A stretch of DNA of 64,000 nt from Climacium dendroides. Lineage: Eukaryota > Streptophyta > Bryopsida > Hypnales > Climaciaceae. Below the pieces are notes generated by a model, which made no database searches, was not told the DNA's origin, and saw nothing but the letters and a program-made list of their open reading frames with translations. The position numbers and the translations under genes were made by a program. Below, piece after piece: positions 1-11,630 of this stretch (positions within the stretch are counted from its first letter, which is position 1; the number at the start of each line of letters is the position of its first letter). Location: contig OX467087.1 in the NCBI GenBank assembly GCA_950106755.1, positions 8,870,047-8,934,046 on the forward strand, written 5' to 3'.

Positions 1-101
1 TTGTTACTTCTGCTGCTTGTTCAACTTTAATTTCTATCATGTAGACATTCCCTGGGAGTGACTGTACGCATTACAATTGAGATGTAATACCTTAACCTAA
101 G

Positions 102-3100
102 GAGAGCAGATGTTGCAGAGGTGTGCATGGATGAAGGGGCTGTTTCCAGTAATGCATTGGTGTCCATACTACTGGACGGAGGTGTGGTGAAAGATTGGTG
201 TAAGCGGACCTTTCAAAGCATTACTCATCAGCTGCGAGATATCTGTATCCTTCCCTACCTATTTTGTTGTAGTATGACTTTTTAGTGTGACTTTTCCTCG
301 GTTGTCAGTGTTTTGAGTCTGTCACCTACGTAATACTATGGGTATATTAGCATTCTCAGTTGCTTAGCATTTGGTGTATTTGAAGCTTTAGCATTCGATT
401 TATTTAAACTTCATTTCAGTTTCTGACATAGATCGCGTGACACCCCTTGACTTGCGGAGCATAGATTGTCTTAGTCCAAAACAGATGATCAACAAGGCAG
501 ATGCTATCGACTGGAACGGGAGAAGGCTAGAAGGAGTTGTCTTAGTTTTAGAATCTCTTGAGGCGCCACTTGTGGATCAACCTCTTTCTGCAACTTTGTT
601 TGAGCTCCGTCAGCTTCTGGAATCAATGCGTAAAGTACTTCAGGCAAGCATATTTTTAGGGACCAATTCTCTTTTATCTTGTGTGTATGTTATGTCCGTG
701 CAAGCTCATGATGCAAAAGTATATTATAGAGATGGGTTTCTAGCTGGAAGGTAGAAGTCCGTTTCAGAATCTGTTTTTCTCCTGTTGTTTAAGAAGAATG
801 CTAATATACTTCACCCTCCCTCCTGCTTTAAGTGTCCGCAGTTTTGTTGAAATATTTTATACCATTTTCATTGATTATATTGTGAAAAACATAATTCTGA
901 AAGGTTCCAACTTTCATATGACCAAAACTAATGAAATTGGACACAGTGCATGTGTTAATTGCAACCTAAATGAAATTGGACACAAGAGGCCTCCGTATGA
1001 CCTACACAAAACAACCTGAAAAAAAATTGGGGTCCAAATTGGACACTTATATCGGGATGGAGGGAGTACATTACTAGAACTGAATCTGCTTGCTTTCTTG
1101 AATAAGATGGGTCTGGTTTGAATTTGTTGTACCCTTGTCATTGTTTAGCAACGTGATTTATGTCCTGAAATGTGTTCTGCAGCATTTGGAAGTGATGGCT
1201 TGGTGTGCAAGACATCAGTTTTTGGAGACGATCCGATCAAGCTATGCAAGTATTAGCCAGTGGCAGTCAGCAGTGAAGGAACGGAAGTCAGCTGCTCAGG
1301 ATAGGGTATGGTCGGAGACTTCTCACAATAATGGTAAATTAGGGATCTCACAACCAGCTACCCTTTTTATTGAGGAGGCATTAGCTAACCTTGGACTTCT
1401 AGAAGGCGAGGATGAAGATGAAATGGGGTTGGGAGATCTTCCAGAGCTCACTGTGTTACGTCAGGGGCCTACAGCTCAGACTCCAGCTTCGCTTAGATTC
1501 AGACGGGACCTGGAGCCGATGACATCAAGGTCGCCTTACCCGCCTGAAAGCGTACGTGCAGCTGTGGATCTTCTATTTTTGGAGGGGACGTGTGATTTGA
1601 TACTCGCTAAGAAGGCAATCGTATCCTTCATTTTCCCTGTTAGTAGCATAGGCATAATGTTGAAACTTGTGCACTGATTACAATAATTGCCTGTTTTGTT
1701 TCGAGTCTTTTGCATGCTTTTCTGTGACTGTTTCTAGTGAGTTTCTCTATTTCTACTCTTTCTATCCGTTGCTAGCCTGAAATGCGACCGTGCTCAAGCG
1801 CGACAGTAACCGGAATATCATTGTTCGTGTTTAGTTGTCTAATTTATCATATTGTTCTCAGGTCAAGTTGGTAGAGGTGCAAGTAAATGACACATCGACT
1901 GGGATTTTGCTGACATCTTCTGTATTCTATGATTGCAATGATGTTTTGGGGATTAGATGAGTAAACAGGCGTATGATTCTCTGTTATTCCTTAACCCTAC
2001 TGCAGTTTCTGTACTTTTTATTTGATCGTCATTGGGCCCTCCCTGACGAGAGTTGGAGAGATTTGGTAGATGACTACGTCGGTGCTTTCAATATTCCAAG
2101 ACATTTTATGCTGGAGTCTCTTGTGTTTTTCCTTCTTGATGACAGCAGTGATCACGCCCTTGAGGTTTGTTAATGCTTTTTTGGTTTGGTTATTTCATAC
2201 TTACTGTAGACCCAGGGTTTTTTAACTTCCGATTGTGATTATCGCTTCATTGAATTGAGTATGGTGAATCTATGTGGAGTGACGATGCGTTTTAACAATT
2301 ATGGCTTTGTGATTTCAGGAGGCGTGTCATCTACTGCCGGAAATTTCTAGTCACAACACACATCCAAAGGTAGTCACTGTGTTGCTTGAGCGTCAGAAGG
2401 CTCAGGCAGCACTTGCTGTCCTTCGTGCCAGTGGACGCGATGGGCAAGCCGCAGGGCTTGTTCCACTTACAGATGCTCTTACAGCTGTCAGAGTCTGGCT
2501 TCAATGTGGCCTTCTTACTGAAGGTTATTTATACCAGAGAGCTTACGTCGATGGTATTAAGCGGGAAGGGGGTGATTGCTTATCCAGTATGGAAGTGCTG
2601 GTGAGCGAAATTTGCAGGATATGTATAAGCATGAGCATTTTGGACAAAATGCTTGTTTTACCTTGGAGGAAAGACGAGGAGAAGTATGTGAGGAAGTGTT
2701 TACTTGATCGTGCTGGACAAGACCCGTCATCCACAGCTGGGAATCTTCTGGTTGTCTTCTATGTACAGGTACAGTTCACGTCTCACTGCCTGCTGCATGG
2801 ACAATTTCCAAATTGCCCTTGAATATGGTGGTGTGCAAGTAGTTAAGGGCTAGGACCTTTGTGTATGGTTGCTATGGATATTCTTGGCATGAGTGGATCA
2901 ACGTTCAACCTCTTGTTATTCCAATTGTAATATTTAACTGAATGTTTTATGAATGTCCTTTACTATCGTATTTAAAGCAGACGGCGATCTGGTGCTGTTG
3001 GAGTCTTTACGAGGTTTTAGATTTCGTTATTAAATGTTTTTGGTTATATATGATGTGGAGTGTTGTTACCAGATTCCAGGAATCGGTCACCATTGTTCTT

Positions 3101-4862
3101 GTGCAAGTCTATTTGGAATCTTCAGCTCGAACAGCTGATAGCGTTTTGTTTTATTGGTGTTCGTCATTTGCAGCGATGTCGATACGTTGAAGCACATGCA
3201 GTGCACAAAAGGTTGAACGAACTTGAGGATTTGTTGGGAGAAAGGTGCACTGATGAAGCAAAGTTCTCGCGGGTTCGCATGGCGAGTGAACAGAGGGGTC
3301 GAATTGTTGTAAGTGTTTTTCAAGTGCTATTTTTAAATGTCTTCAAGAACTCTTTGAGCTGTGTGCTATATGCTGTGTGAATTAATTCTTCTGTTGGGGA
3401 TAAGGGTACATTTTCCTACAAATTGGGGAATGTAAAGCTTTGTGACGCATCACTGTTGGAGCTCGGTGGCCAGTGTATTCTTTGTCCATCACAGTTGTTG
3501 GTATCTGTTTGTGCTGTTCTATGTTTCGTACTGCCAAATTCGCCCTATGCTTAATGTTAAGAAGTAGACTCTGAGGATGATCCATTGTCCACAGGAAAAA
3601 TGTATGGAGCTTCTACCCGAGGTCCAGCAGCAGCTGGCTCGCAGTGCTGTTGAAAGTGATTTGGAGTCACCTCAACCAGCAACCCTGGCCGTGGAGGAAC
3701 ATAGATTGCCTCCCTTAGCTTCTCCACTCTTTGGTCATGCTGGGGGGAACCTGATGAGGGAATCCATGGCATTTGAAGAAAGCAATCTTCCATCCACCTC
3801 TGCTTGGGCTGGTTATAGTCAGCCTTCTTTTGCACAGGAACGCTTAGGGTTGAGGTCTCCTGCACCTTCCTCTCCTCTTCTCTCAAACATGAATTTCCCT
3901 AAAATCAATGGACCTACTCCGGCGCGTGATTTTGTTGCCCTGGGAGAAAGCCCCGTGCAAGGGCGGCGCCTTCGGTACGAGGCTGAGCAACCTAGGGAGC
4001 CATCTCTTTATCCTACCATTGACATTGGAGATGTGCAAAGGGGTGATGGATTGGATGCAGCAGGACCAGGCTCTTGGGCAAGTGGGGTGGAGAAGCGGAT
4101 GCCAGTGAAAATGAATGGGATTGCCCATTTAGGCAATGGGTCACCTGTTCCCCTGGAGAATGGATTACGGGCAGATGGGTTGCATGCAGATGAGAATGAT
4201 ACAATGGAAATGGACCTGGAGGGAACAAGTAACTGGCCATCTAACGGGAAGCGACACCCATCAGACCGGTCCTGGTTGCAGAGGACTGGAGAAAAGGAAG
4301 CATCAAGAGATTTCACTTTTACCGGCATTGACGCTGAGAACGGACCCTTGTCCACTGGCATATTGCCTTGGGAGTCCTCCAAGGGGTCAGTACTTTTTTG
4401 AATTTCAGCTCAGTAGGCGAATGAAAAACGTATTCTTTTCAATCTTGTCTTGGTTGTCAGTGTTTTAATCTTGGTAACCGAAAATAGCTTGCTCTACAAA
4501 ACGGCCTGGTTTCATCTGCTGTGAAGTTCTTTCTTATCATAACTCACTTGCATTCACTGACTTTTTCTAGTATTGGTTCAAGCCCAGCTTGCTACCCCAT
4601 GTTTCTTCCAAGCTGCAGTTTTTTGTAGCCAAGGGCAAATGCTGAGAATTTTTTTATTAACTCTTGACGTTTCAACTGAGAAGGTCGTCTTTTGATTTGT
4701 GGGATCAGGAATGCAGAGGCTGATGAGAATGGAGGCAGTCGCTGGCGGTCTGATGAAGGGAGTGATGAGGCAGGACCTACGCAGACGCCATCAACACGCC
4801 TGAAAGCTCTTTCTCAATCACAAGGAAGGTCCCGAAGTAGATTCTATAGTTTTCGAGTTTGA
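102..4862 (+). CDS. HOS1: HOS1-like ELYS-domain nucleoporin / E3 ligase, 5'-truncated by window
   Basis: HOS1 is known in Arabidopsis as a RING E3 ligase and nuclear-pore-associated regulator of cold response, flowering time and mRNA export. Only the part after the RING is in the window, about 830 residues. Exons read: ~102-244, 420-643, 1183-1620, 2006-2164, 2319-2768, 3174-3308, 3595-4385, 4709-4862; phases join without stops. The first visible exon may instead start at 110. Diagnostic stretches resemble the ELYS-like region of HOS1: LFDRHWALPDESWRDLVDDY, HPKVVTVLLERQKAQAALAV, VRVWLQCGLLTEGYLYQRAY and LPWRKDEEKYVRKCLLD. The 3595-4385 exon encodes an acidic, low-complexity C-terminal region; the protein ends RFYSFRV. 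The intron after 643 appears to use a GC donor (CAG|GCAAGC). Family assignment is from remembered homologues and is strong; upstream exons lie outside the window. Confidence 0.88.
914..1073. mobile_element. Possible MITE remnant with Stowaway-like terminus, in a HOS1 intron
   Basis: The right edge, about 1054-1073, reads TCGGGATGGAGGGAGTA. This is the reverse complement of the CTCCCTCCRTCCCGA ends typical of plant Stowaway-type MITEs. Internally an AATGAAATTGGACACA motif occurs twice (about 930 and 970), with a related TTGGACAC near 1037. No matching left terminus was found, so this is probably a truncated element or one that has lost its left end. The left boundary given is only where the repeated motif begins. 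Confidence 0.5.
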
Positions 4863-5209
4863 CCCTTCACCACCGTATCACATCTAACACTTGCGAACAA
4901 GTGACGCTTAGTGTATTCCAGTTTTGCTGCAGTTTTTTCTCCATTTCAGTGTTACAAAAGAAACCACAAACCCGCATTGAGTACGGTAATCTATCTGAAT
5001 CCGAATTTTCAGGATGTTTGTCGCTCCTGGTCTTGTAGTTTGTAGGATCACATTTACTTGCATTTGAGATGCTTACTTACTGTAGTTGTCGGAAAAAAAT
5101 AGAACAGTGAAAAAGAGAACCTACCAGGGAAATGTTGCAATCGCCTTAATGAGCCAAATACAGTGTCCACTGCTATTGCGGAGGCATCACATGGGAGTGT
5201 ATTTTCAGT

Positions 5210-5338
5210 GTCTTCATGATGATTACAATACAGGTCATGAATTCCAGTATTGACCCACTATAGGTGTTCTGTTCCCATGGCTATTGCGGACACCCACTCA
5301 TATCTGACCCTAATTGCTCTACACCAACTGAGCTATTA
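5210..5338 (-). mobile_element. tRNA-derived SINE-like fragment
   Basis: On the minus strand, TAGCTCAGTTGGTGTAGAGC (about 5336-5312) matches the D-arm / A-box of many tRNAs (TAGCTCAGTTGGTAGAGC), with a 2-base insertion. A weak B-box-like stretch (GGGTCAATACTGGAATTC) lies about 75 bases downstream. No cloverleaf can be folded, so it is not a functional tRNA. It may be the head of a tRNA-derived SINE or a degenerate tRNA pseudogene. The downstream boundary is approximate. Confidence 0.4.
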
Positions 5339-5339
5339 G

Positions 5340-5417
5340 GTGAAGAAAAGAAAAGATGAATTAGAGTGAAGAAAAGAAAAGATGAATTAGAGTGAAGAAA
5401 AGAAAAGATGAATTAGA
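5340..5417. repeat. 26-bp unit, three perfect tandem copies
   Basis: The unit GTGAAGAAAAGAAAAGATGA followed by ATTAGA occurs three times in a row without mismatch. It directly abuts the A-box-like end of the SINE-like fragment. Such purine-rich minisatellites are prone to copy-number change. Confidence 0.9.
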
Positions 5418-5962
5418 GATGTAGACAAAAAAAAGTTCATTCCTCACTTGCACCTTTTCCACATAGTCAATTCTCTACCAAATTTACAACTAAACTTGAG
5501 GTGTAGCAATTGCTGCAATACTATCCTTATAATCCTTGCCAAGTACAATTTTTGCACCTATTATTCTCAAGGAATGTGCCATGTGCATCATGCTCTTTAG
5601 AATTTGAAAGTGCCTCAAATCAAGCAAGTGTCTTGTAGATTGAGAATGGATCAACATTAAATTGGTAGTAGGTTGGTGGTAAATTGGTGAATAATACAAC
5701 TTATAGCTTCTAATCGTGATTTTGATTTATTATTTCTAAAATTTTATTCTGTATTATATTTCCTTGTTTGATATGCAAAATTTAAGACCTTTAGTTTTTC
5801 TTCAATAGGTTTCAAAGTATATAGTTAGTTGTATAATTTGGTGAAGTATTAACTATGTGAAGATGTATCTCAATGAAGATTGGATCTTTTTGTCCTTAAT
5901 TGTATGCATGCTTAGCCTAAAAAGGATAGAGCCTATTGCTAAGCTAAGGTGGTCAACAAATA

Positions 5963-6140
5963 ATGACCATTTTTTTAGATGATTAAATGCATCTATTCTA
6001 CAAGAAACTACATAATCATTCATTGGACACTTTTGAACCTTTTGTAGCATTGTTGCATTGTTAAAAGATTAATGACCCACTTACTAGACAATTAGATGCA
6101 TCCATTTCTACAAAAATCTAACAATCATTCATTGTGCACC
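5963..6140. repeat. Diverged direct repeat, two copies of about 68 bp
   Basis: The copy at 5963-6030 (AATGACCA ... ATGCATCTATTCTACAAGAA ... AATCATTCATTGGACAC) is matched at about 6071-6140 (AATGACCC ... ATGCATCCATTTCTACAAAA ... AATCATTCATTGTGCAC). The period is about 108 bp. This was read by eye in AT-rich spacer; no coding potential is seen. Confidence 0.6.
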
Positions 6141-7145
6141 AATAAATCATATGCATGGGACTCTATAAATTTCAAATTAGATCATCTAATATCCAAAATC
6201 TTCTAATTATTAATAAATTCAAACCTATAAATTTCAATGCATTCAACAAACTTTACCAAATCCAAATTACTCCTCTGTGAGTACAATTTTGAGTTCAACA
6301 AAGATTAATTGAACTTAGGGAATTGAGAACATAAGCCATTTATTTTTCAAATATTCCTTATACTTTAATTTGAATCTTACTTTAATTTTACTTTATTACT
6401 TTACTTTAATTTGGAAATTTATATTAAGTATAGCTTGGCAATTTGCCAAAAGTCTTATCTTGAATGGCCTAATTAGAACAATGAACAATGAAAAGAGGTT
6501 ATAAGATTGGAAAGAATACATGTCAACATCTTTCAAGATCACTCATGTTTTGCATCAATGCAACTTAAAATAGACACTTGTATGCACCAAGGATGCACCA
6601 AAGAAATATGGAACATACCACTCTTAAGCTATTCACACATTTTCATTGTAAAGATCATTATATCGAACTAAAAAATATTTCAATCACTATAGCGATGCAG
6701 AACTTGGAGATTGGAAAAAATTAAATAATTGAGGACTAGGAGTAGAGGCTTTGCAAAGATTGTCATGAGCTGAAGATCATGTCTCTAAAAGGAATCTAGA
6801 TTCTATTTTATCAACAGTTCCAAAGGTGTTAAGGGAGCTGCTAAAGAATGTTACAAAGAAGTGTGAACAGTACTGTAATCATGTTGTGGATTGTGCTACA
6901 AGAGGACCTGGTAATGTCCGCTGTTTCTTGGGTTTCAACTCTTGCTCTACAAGAAGCCCACAAGTTTTAGAAATTAAAAAAGTGACAATCTATACCCTCA
7001 AAGACAAAAGCATTACCTATAGCAAGTCTCGGTTCCCAATCGCAGAAAAAGCACCCCATTCCGACTGCCCGGCCAGCAAATCTTATTCACACAAGGAATT
7101 TGAACAGTCATTTGACATTCGCTAGACAAGCAACACATTCTTCTA

Positions 7146-8161
7146 TCACATGAAGCGCATACAAATGAACTTACTTGAAATGAGAGCCTTTGGTCTGGTC
7201 TTGAAGAGAAGCTTATGCCTGATGATGCCGACGACATGCATCTCCACTGGAGCAGATGTTGCATCACCGCTAGCTACGGAATCGATCTCCATGTCATCGG
7301 AGCCCTCCTTCACCTTCTTCAAAATCACCAGAGGCTTCTTCAGTGTCACTTTTGTGCCTTCAATCTCATGGTAACCAATGACCAATTTGTATGCGCTCTG
7401 CGTGCAAATTCACTTCAGGTCAACGACGCCAGAAACAAAACGAAAGCATCAAGACTTGAATCTTCTATATCCTAAACCAAAATACGCTTTGCTGATATCA
7501 TTCGAAACCCTAGCCACAAACTTCGCTGCGACCTGAGCATCAGAATATAATGGCTTGGTAGAAGCACATTGTTCACGGCCTTCCAACAATCCATCACTCG
7601 CATGATTGGCTTAAAAATGAGCAAGAAAGCTCAATACCCAAAGAAACTGCTTGTCAGCTCTCTATGTATCCCGCTATCATAAACCTGCAAATCGCTTGCT
7701 GCAACCTAAGCACTCGGAATGAAAAATGCATTTTCAGTAGCTCTCCAACATCCTACTTGGTGGAGAAGTGAGCTCAGTTCAGAACTTGAGTACACACCAT
7801 ATACCAAATTCTACATCAACAAAGAACATCGCAATCCTTGGCCAATAAATAACCAAAATTGGAACAAAACAGTCTCCACTCGACCTGCTCAAACATGAAT
7901 CTCCATTTCCGTTACCAAAACCTTCTACTCCAGTCTAAGGAACCCCAAACCCCAAACCCTAATACAAGAACCACGAGAACCTTCCCATCCCAACCACATT
8001 CGGAATAGAAAGCAGAGGAATTGTACTGTGGAAGTGCGGCAGAGTGATCCGATGGCGAGATTATGAAGGCTGGCCGAATGCTGAATCTCCAGGGAGCCTT
8101 GAAGCTCCACCATGGCCCACTCCTTGCATTCCCCGCAGCTGCATCGAACTGGAATCTGCAT
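7146..8161 (-). CDS. CTF8: CTF8-like subunit of the alternative RFC (Ctf18-RFC) clamp loader
   Basis: Ctf8 joins Ctf18 and Dcc1 in an alternative replication factor C complex that loads PCNA and supports sister-chromatid cohesion in the nucleus. Exon 1 is 8027-8161, starting at an ATG; it encodes MQIPVRCSCGECKEWAMVEL and then LHNLAIGSLCR. Exon 2 begins at 7397 (SAYKLVIGYHEIEGTKVTLK, then HVVGIIRHKLLFKTRPKALI). The order, TKVxLKKPLxVL and the RHKxLFKxRPKALIS ending match plant Ctf8 as remembered. As listed, exon 2 reads to a TGA at 7146 (128 residues). However, a good donor (GTAAGT) at 7174 suggests the true last exon lies further down; a weak candidate acceptor is near 7126. The 3' end is therefore uncertain, but the identity is well supported despite its small size. 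Confidence 0.82.
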
Positions 8162-8267
8162 CGAGTCTCGTCTATTTTTTGTTTCAGGCTCCAGTACTAA
8201 GCATCACCACGCCATCCAGCACTGTAGAAACGAAAGGAAAGGAAGGTGGCAGGAGTTCAATTCGCGA

Positions 8268-8381
8268 CCATTTCTGAAGAGATTTCGCAAGGGCGGTGAT
8301 TTCTACAACATCAGGCGTCACGCGCATTTCTAAAGAACTCTTGCAAGTTCTATGATTTTTATAACATCGGATGTCACGAGC
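8268..8381. repeat. Imperfect tandem duplication, about 57-bp units, upstream of CTF8
   Basis: The unit ATTTCT(G/A)AAGA ... TTTCTACAACATCAGGCGTC ... GC is followed by ATTTCTAAAGAACTCTTGCA ... TTTTATAACATCGGATGTC ... GC. The two copies lie at about 8268-8323 and 8324-8381. They sit in the presumed 5' UTR or proximal promoter of CTF8 (minus strand). Confidence 0.6.
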
Positions 8382-8474
8382 ATTTGCAAATTGCAACACC
8401 GATTCTTCACGGTCTGCACGATAGAAAAATGCTTCGGTATTTCCTGAGTGACGGAGTTTCGGGTTTGGAGGTCA

Positions 8475-8485
8475 TGGCGGGAAAA
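8475..8485 (-). promoter_or_regulatory. E2F-type binding site upstream of CTF8
   Basis: The minus strand reads TTTTCCCGCCA, a textbook E2F consensus (TTTSSCGC / TTTCCCGCC), about 315 bp upstream of the CTF8 start codon and in promoter position. E2F sites are typical of S-phase replication genes in plants and animals, which fits the CTF8 assignment. Occupancy is inferred only. Confidence 0.6.
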
Positions 8486-8514
8486 TTCAGACGTGGCACT
8501 TCGCGCACATTATA

Positions 8515-8523
8515 TTAGGGTTT
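8515..8523 (-). promoter_or_regulatory. Telo-box (AAACCCTAA) upstream of CTF8
   Basis: The plus strand reads TTAGGGTTT, i.e. AAACCCTAA on the gene strand, 30 bp upstream of the E2F-type site. Telo-boxes are known promoter elements of plant genes expressed in dividing cells and often pair with site II or E2F elements. Confidence 0.55.
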
Positions 8524-8633
8524 ACGGATTGTTGGCCCCATTTCAAAACCACCTAAATCAACCAATAGGATTGCTTCATTTCTAAAGAATTTTAGATATT
8601 CACTTAGGGAAATTATGAATGATTTCAAGAGCT

Positions 8634-8864
8634 TTAACCCTTAAACGACAAGATGGTCACCGTGGAAATCATCTGTTTGGGTACCGAGTGAATTGTTGGC
8701 TTAAAAAAACGAAAAAGCATTCATTGGGAGACAAGCTACTGTAGAAGACGTTTTCTTTTTCCACACAAAATTTGGAAAATGAATAGTTGCACTTCTGTCT
8801 TGCATGAAGAGATTCTTTGTCATCCATTGAGCAAAAAATGTCCATCACAGTGTTTGAGGGTTAA
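8634..8864 (+). mobile_element. Small foldback/MITE, family TTAACCCTTAAAC, copy 1
   Basis: It begins TTAACCCTTAAACGACAAGA and ends TTTGAGGGTTAA, so the ends are short inverted repeats. It is 231 bp and non-coding. It matches a second near-full-length copy at 51821-52054 over most of its length (GGTGACCGTGGAAATCA, ATCATTGGGA, CTACTGTA.GTAGAAGA, GAATA.TTGCA.TTCTGTC, TTTGTCATYCAT). No clear target-site duplication could be read. Confidence 0.75.
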
Positions 8865-10377
8865 GCAAAAGCAAAAACTTTGGGAAAATGATAATTATCA
8901 AGTGCCCTCATTGCTCTAGCTAACATTTGAAGGGACCTATCTAGGCAAGTTAGATCATGTCAAACAATTGAATTTGCCTCTTAAAAAAAAGTTCTAATAG
9001 AAGCTTCAAAAAATGGATGAAGTACATCTTTATATATTAAAAAATTTAATCTTGGACTATTTTGTAGTAATGTGATTAGTACCATCACTCATTGCTTGAT
9101 GATTATCACACAAGGCTTTGATATGTGGATCATCTATTTCTACTATGGCCAATTCTAACTAGGTAAACACAAACACGTGAATAGTGAGTTTGTAATATTT
9201 ACATATATGCTATTATTCATGATATTTATATATGACTATGTTTACTTGAAGTTATTCATCATATAACCAAACCAATTAACTTGCAACATTGATATTATAT
9301 TGAAAAATATTCTATAAAAATGTGAAGAATATGAATTATTGTAAAATTTCTTATTCAAGAACTACAATGATTTTCTTTTAGTGCAGAAAGAATATTAGTG
9401 TTGTTACAAAATTTAAAAGGCAAATTTAAAAAATTCCATTACTATAGTGAACTACACTATACTCAATGAATCCCTAAAGCAATACATTAATGACTATTTT
9501 TGGAATACATTTATTGATAACTCTCATATTAGTATTACATGCTCTATACAAGTTAGTTCACTTAGTGCAAGCTTTTGAATATTGCAAGTTTGAGTAATGG
9601 TATGGTTTACACTATTTTTACACTAGTTTGAATAATTTTCAATGAATGTGATTTAATTAGTATACCCCTTTGGCTGAAATTTAGATGAAAATTGACCAAA
9701 AGCTGGATGAAAGGTAGGTGATCATAGATGACATGGGTGCAAAGAAGATGAAAGATAAATGAAACTCCCTTTCAATAATCCCTAAGAATCCCATTTGCAA
9801 AGGTAAATGCAAATTTTGAACTTTTATTACTAGGAAAATAAATTATAGCATAAGAAGAATGTAGAACATAAAATCTTCATTTTTGAAAGTTTTTTTTTAC
9901 ACCCATCCCTACATGAATTCATTCACAATAGTCACAAAGCATCAAGTGACCATACTAATTGCACGAGTAGTTGCATTGTTGAAGAATAAACAAAAATTGC
10001 TCTTACATCATACTTGGATGTACTTCATTTATTTTTTGTAGCTCAAACAATGAGCTCTTGAAAACCTTCATAATCCCCCCATTGGATGCTGGCTCTTAGG
10101 GTTTAATTAGATTAGTAGAAACTCATACAACTATGGTTTAGTGCATTTGTTTGTAGTGATTTATTGCCAAAAACCAACCTTAAAAAGACCTTTGCTATAA
10201 GAGTATAGAAAATTTGGAGTTTTTTTTAACTACATTTCATCAAATCCATGTGAAGAGAGGGCTACAGATTTGCCAAATTTTTCTTATTACACCAAACTAT
10301 ATTCACAAATAAAAAAATATCATCAAAAGTATCATAAACTAGAATTAACCATGTAACACCACCATGGACATTTAGTA

Positions 10378-10496
10378 TCCGATGGATGACAAAGAATTCT
10401 TCTATAAAGGACAGAAATGCAACTATTCATCTTCGGAATTTTGTTGAGAAAAGAAAACATCTTCTACAATAGTTTGACTTCCAATGAGTACTTTAA
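10378..10496 (-). mobile_element. Partial, inverted copy of the TTAACCCTTAAAC family (copy 3)
   Basis: The stretch GATGGATGACAAAGAATTCT ... GCAACTATTCATCTTCGGAA ... CATCTTCTACAATAGTTTGA is the reverse complement of the central and right part of copy 1, with scattered differences. The terminal TTAACCC ends are missing or diverged; a TTTAACCC lies just outside, near 10493. Confidence 0.6.
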
Positions 10497-11612
10497 CCCA
10501 GTAAAGACAAACCCATGACCGCTGATTTCAAGCCTCATTCCCCATCACCCAATTTGCTAACATTTTGCAACTAAATATGAATGAAAAATTTTATATTCAT
10601 TTTTAAGCTGAAATTACATGTCAGCTCCTTTACTTTACAAATTTTTAAGATTTTTTCATGAAAAATTGATTATTTTGAGAATTTTTGAAGAAAAAGTGAA
10701 GAAAAATCACCACAAATAGAAAATTATTTCAAAAAATAAAAAAAAATCACCATGTGTGTATACTACAGTAACAAACATTATGGTATAAACTCAATTTCCA
10801 TGTCATTCTCTAATTAAAATTTAATTGACATTTGAAAATACATCCAAAGTTCAAATTGCAATAAAATATTTAATATTAGGAATTTTTTCAAAATTCAAAT
10901 TGGAGTAAAAACTAGAGAAGATGAACTTCATTTTGTTAGTTTGGCTCAAACTCAAAAAATATCATTTTTGTGGAGAAATTCCAGATTTAGAGCAAGGAGC
11001 AACAACTTCCCAAAATGCACTAAAATAGTATATTTTGTGATCCGTTTTTTCTACTAACTTCTCATTTAGATAAAGACAAACATTGTCAAGACTAAAAACT
11101 CAATTGGATAATCTTCATAACCCACCTTGAAGGGTCAATACTTAAAAAATGGATGAAAAAATGCTTCTGATCTCTCTACACACCATTCTGTAGTCATCCA
11201 AACGCCACAAAATGGGGCTGGCAGCGTTACTGGGTTAAGCGATTGATTCCCACGGTTTTAAAAATGATGAATTCCAGAGACCGGCCCGTCCTTACAAGCC
11301 TCTAAGCGACGGCAAAGGGTTCCCTAAGACCGCAAAGACCTCAAAGCAAACAAGAACGCAATCCGGTCGAAAGAATTCTTGGTGGCTAATTTTGTTTTTT
11401 TGTTTCTCGAGCATCTGCAGTGAGTCCCTTGTGCGAGATGATCCAATAATTAGGTATTCGAATTTTGAGATTAAATTTTTTTTTAAGGGGTTTGGCCGGC
11501 CGGTAGGGCATCTCTAGTACTTTGAAACTCTTTGTAGATTGAAGTCTTCGGTGTTGCGTTAGGAAATTGGAAAACATTGAGGCTAGAAATTGAGAAGCAG
11601 AAGAAGAAAATA

Positions 11613-11630
11613 ATGGTGATGGTTGTGTGA
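11613..11630 (+). promoter_or_regulatory. Short upstream ORF in 5' leader of LisH-WD40 gene
   Basis: ATGGTGATGGTTGTGTGA encodes MVMVV and stops 16 bases before the assigned ATG at 11647. If the transcript starts upstream of 11613, this five-codon uORF would be met first by scanning ribosomes. Transcript start and any effect on translation are inferred. Confidence 0.45.

Larger units (their letters stand above)
4863..7145. other. Intergenic spacer between HOS1 and CTF8
   Basis: This contains the presumed HOS1 3' UTR, a tRNA-like/SINE-like stretch on the minus strand (about 5210-5338), a 26-bp triplicated repeat (5340-5417) and a diverged direct repeat (5963-6140). The rest is AT-rich with no ORF showing recognisable protein similarity. 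The HOS1 and CTF8 genes converge here. Confidence 0.7.

Noticed and set aside
3577..4401. Long 274-codon ORF as an independent gene
   Set aside because: It is the large C-terminal exon of HOS1; the true exon begins at 3595 after an AG acceptor and the first residues are intronic.
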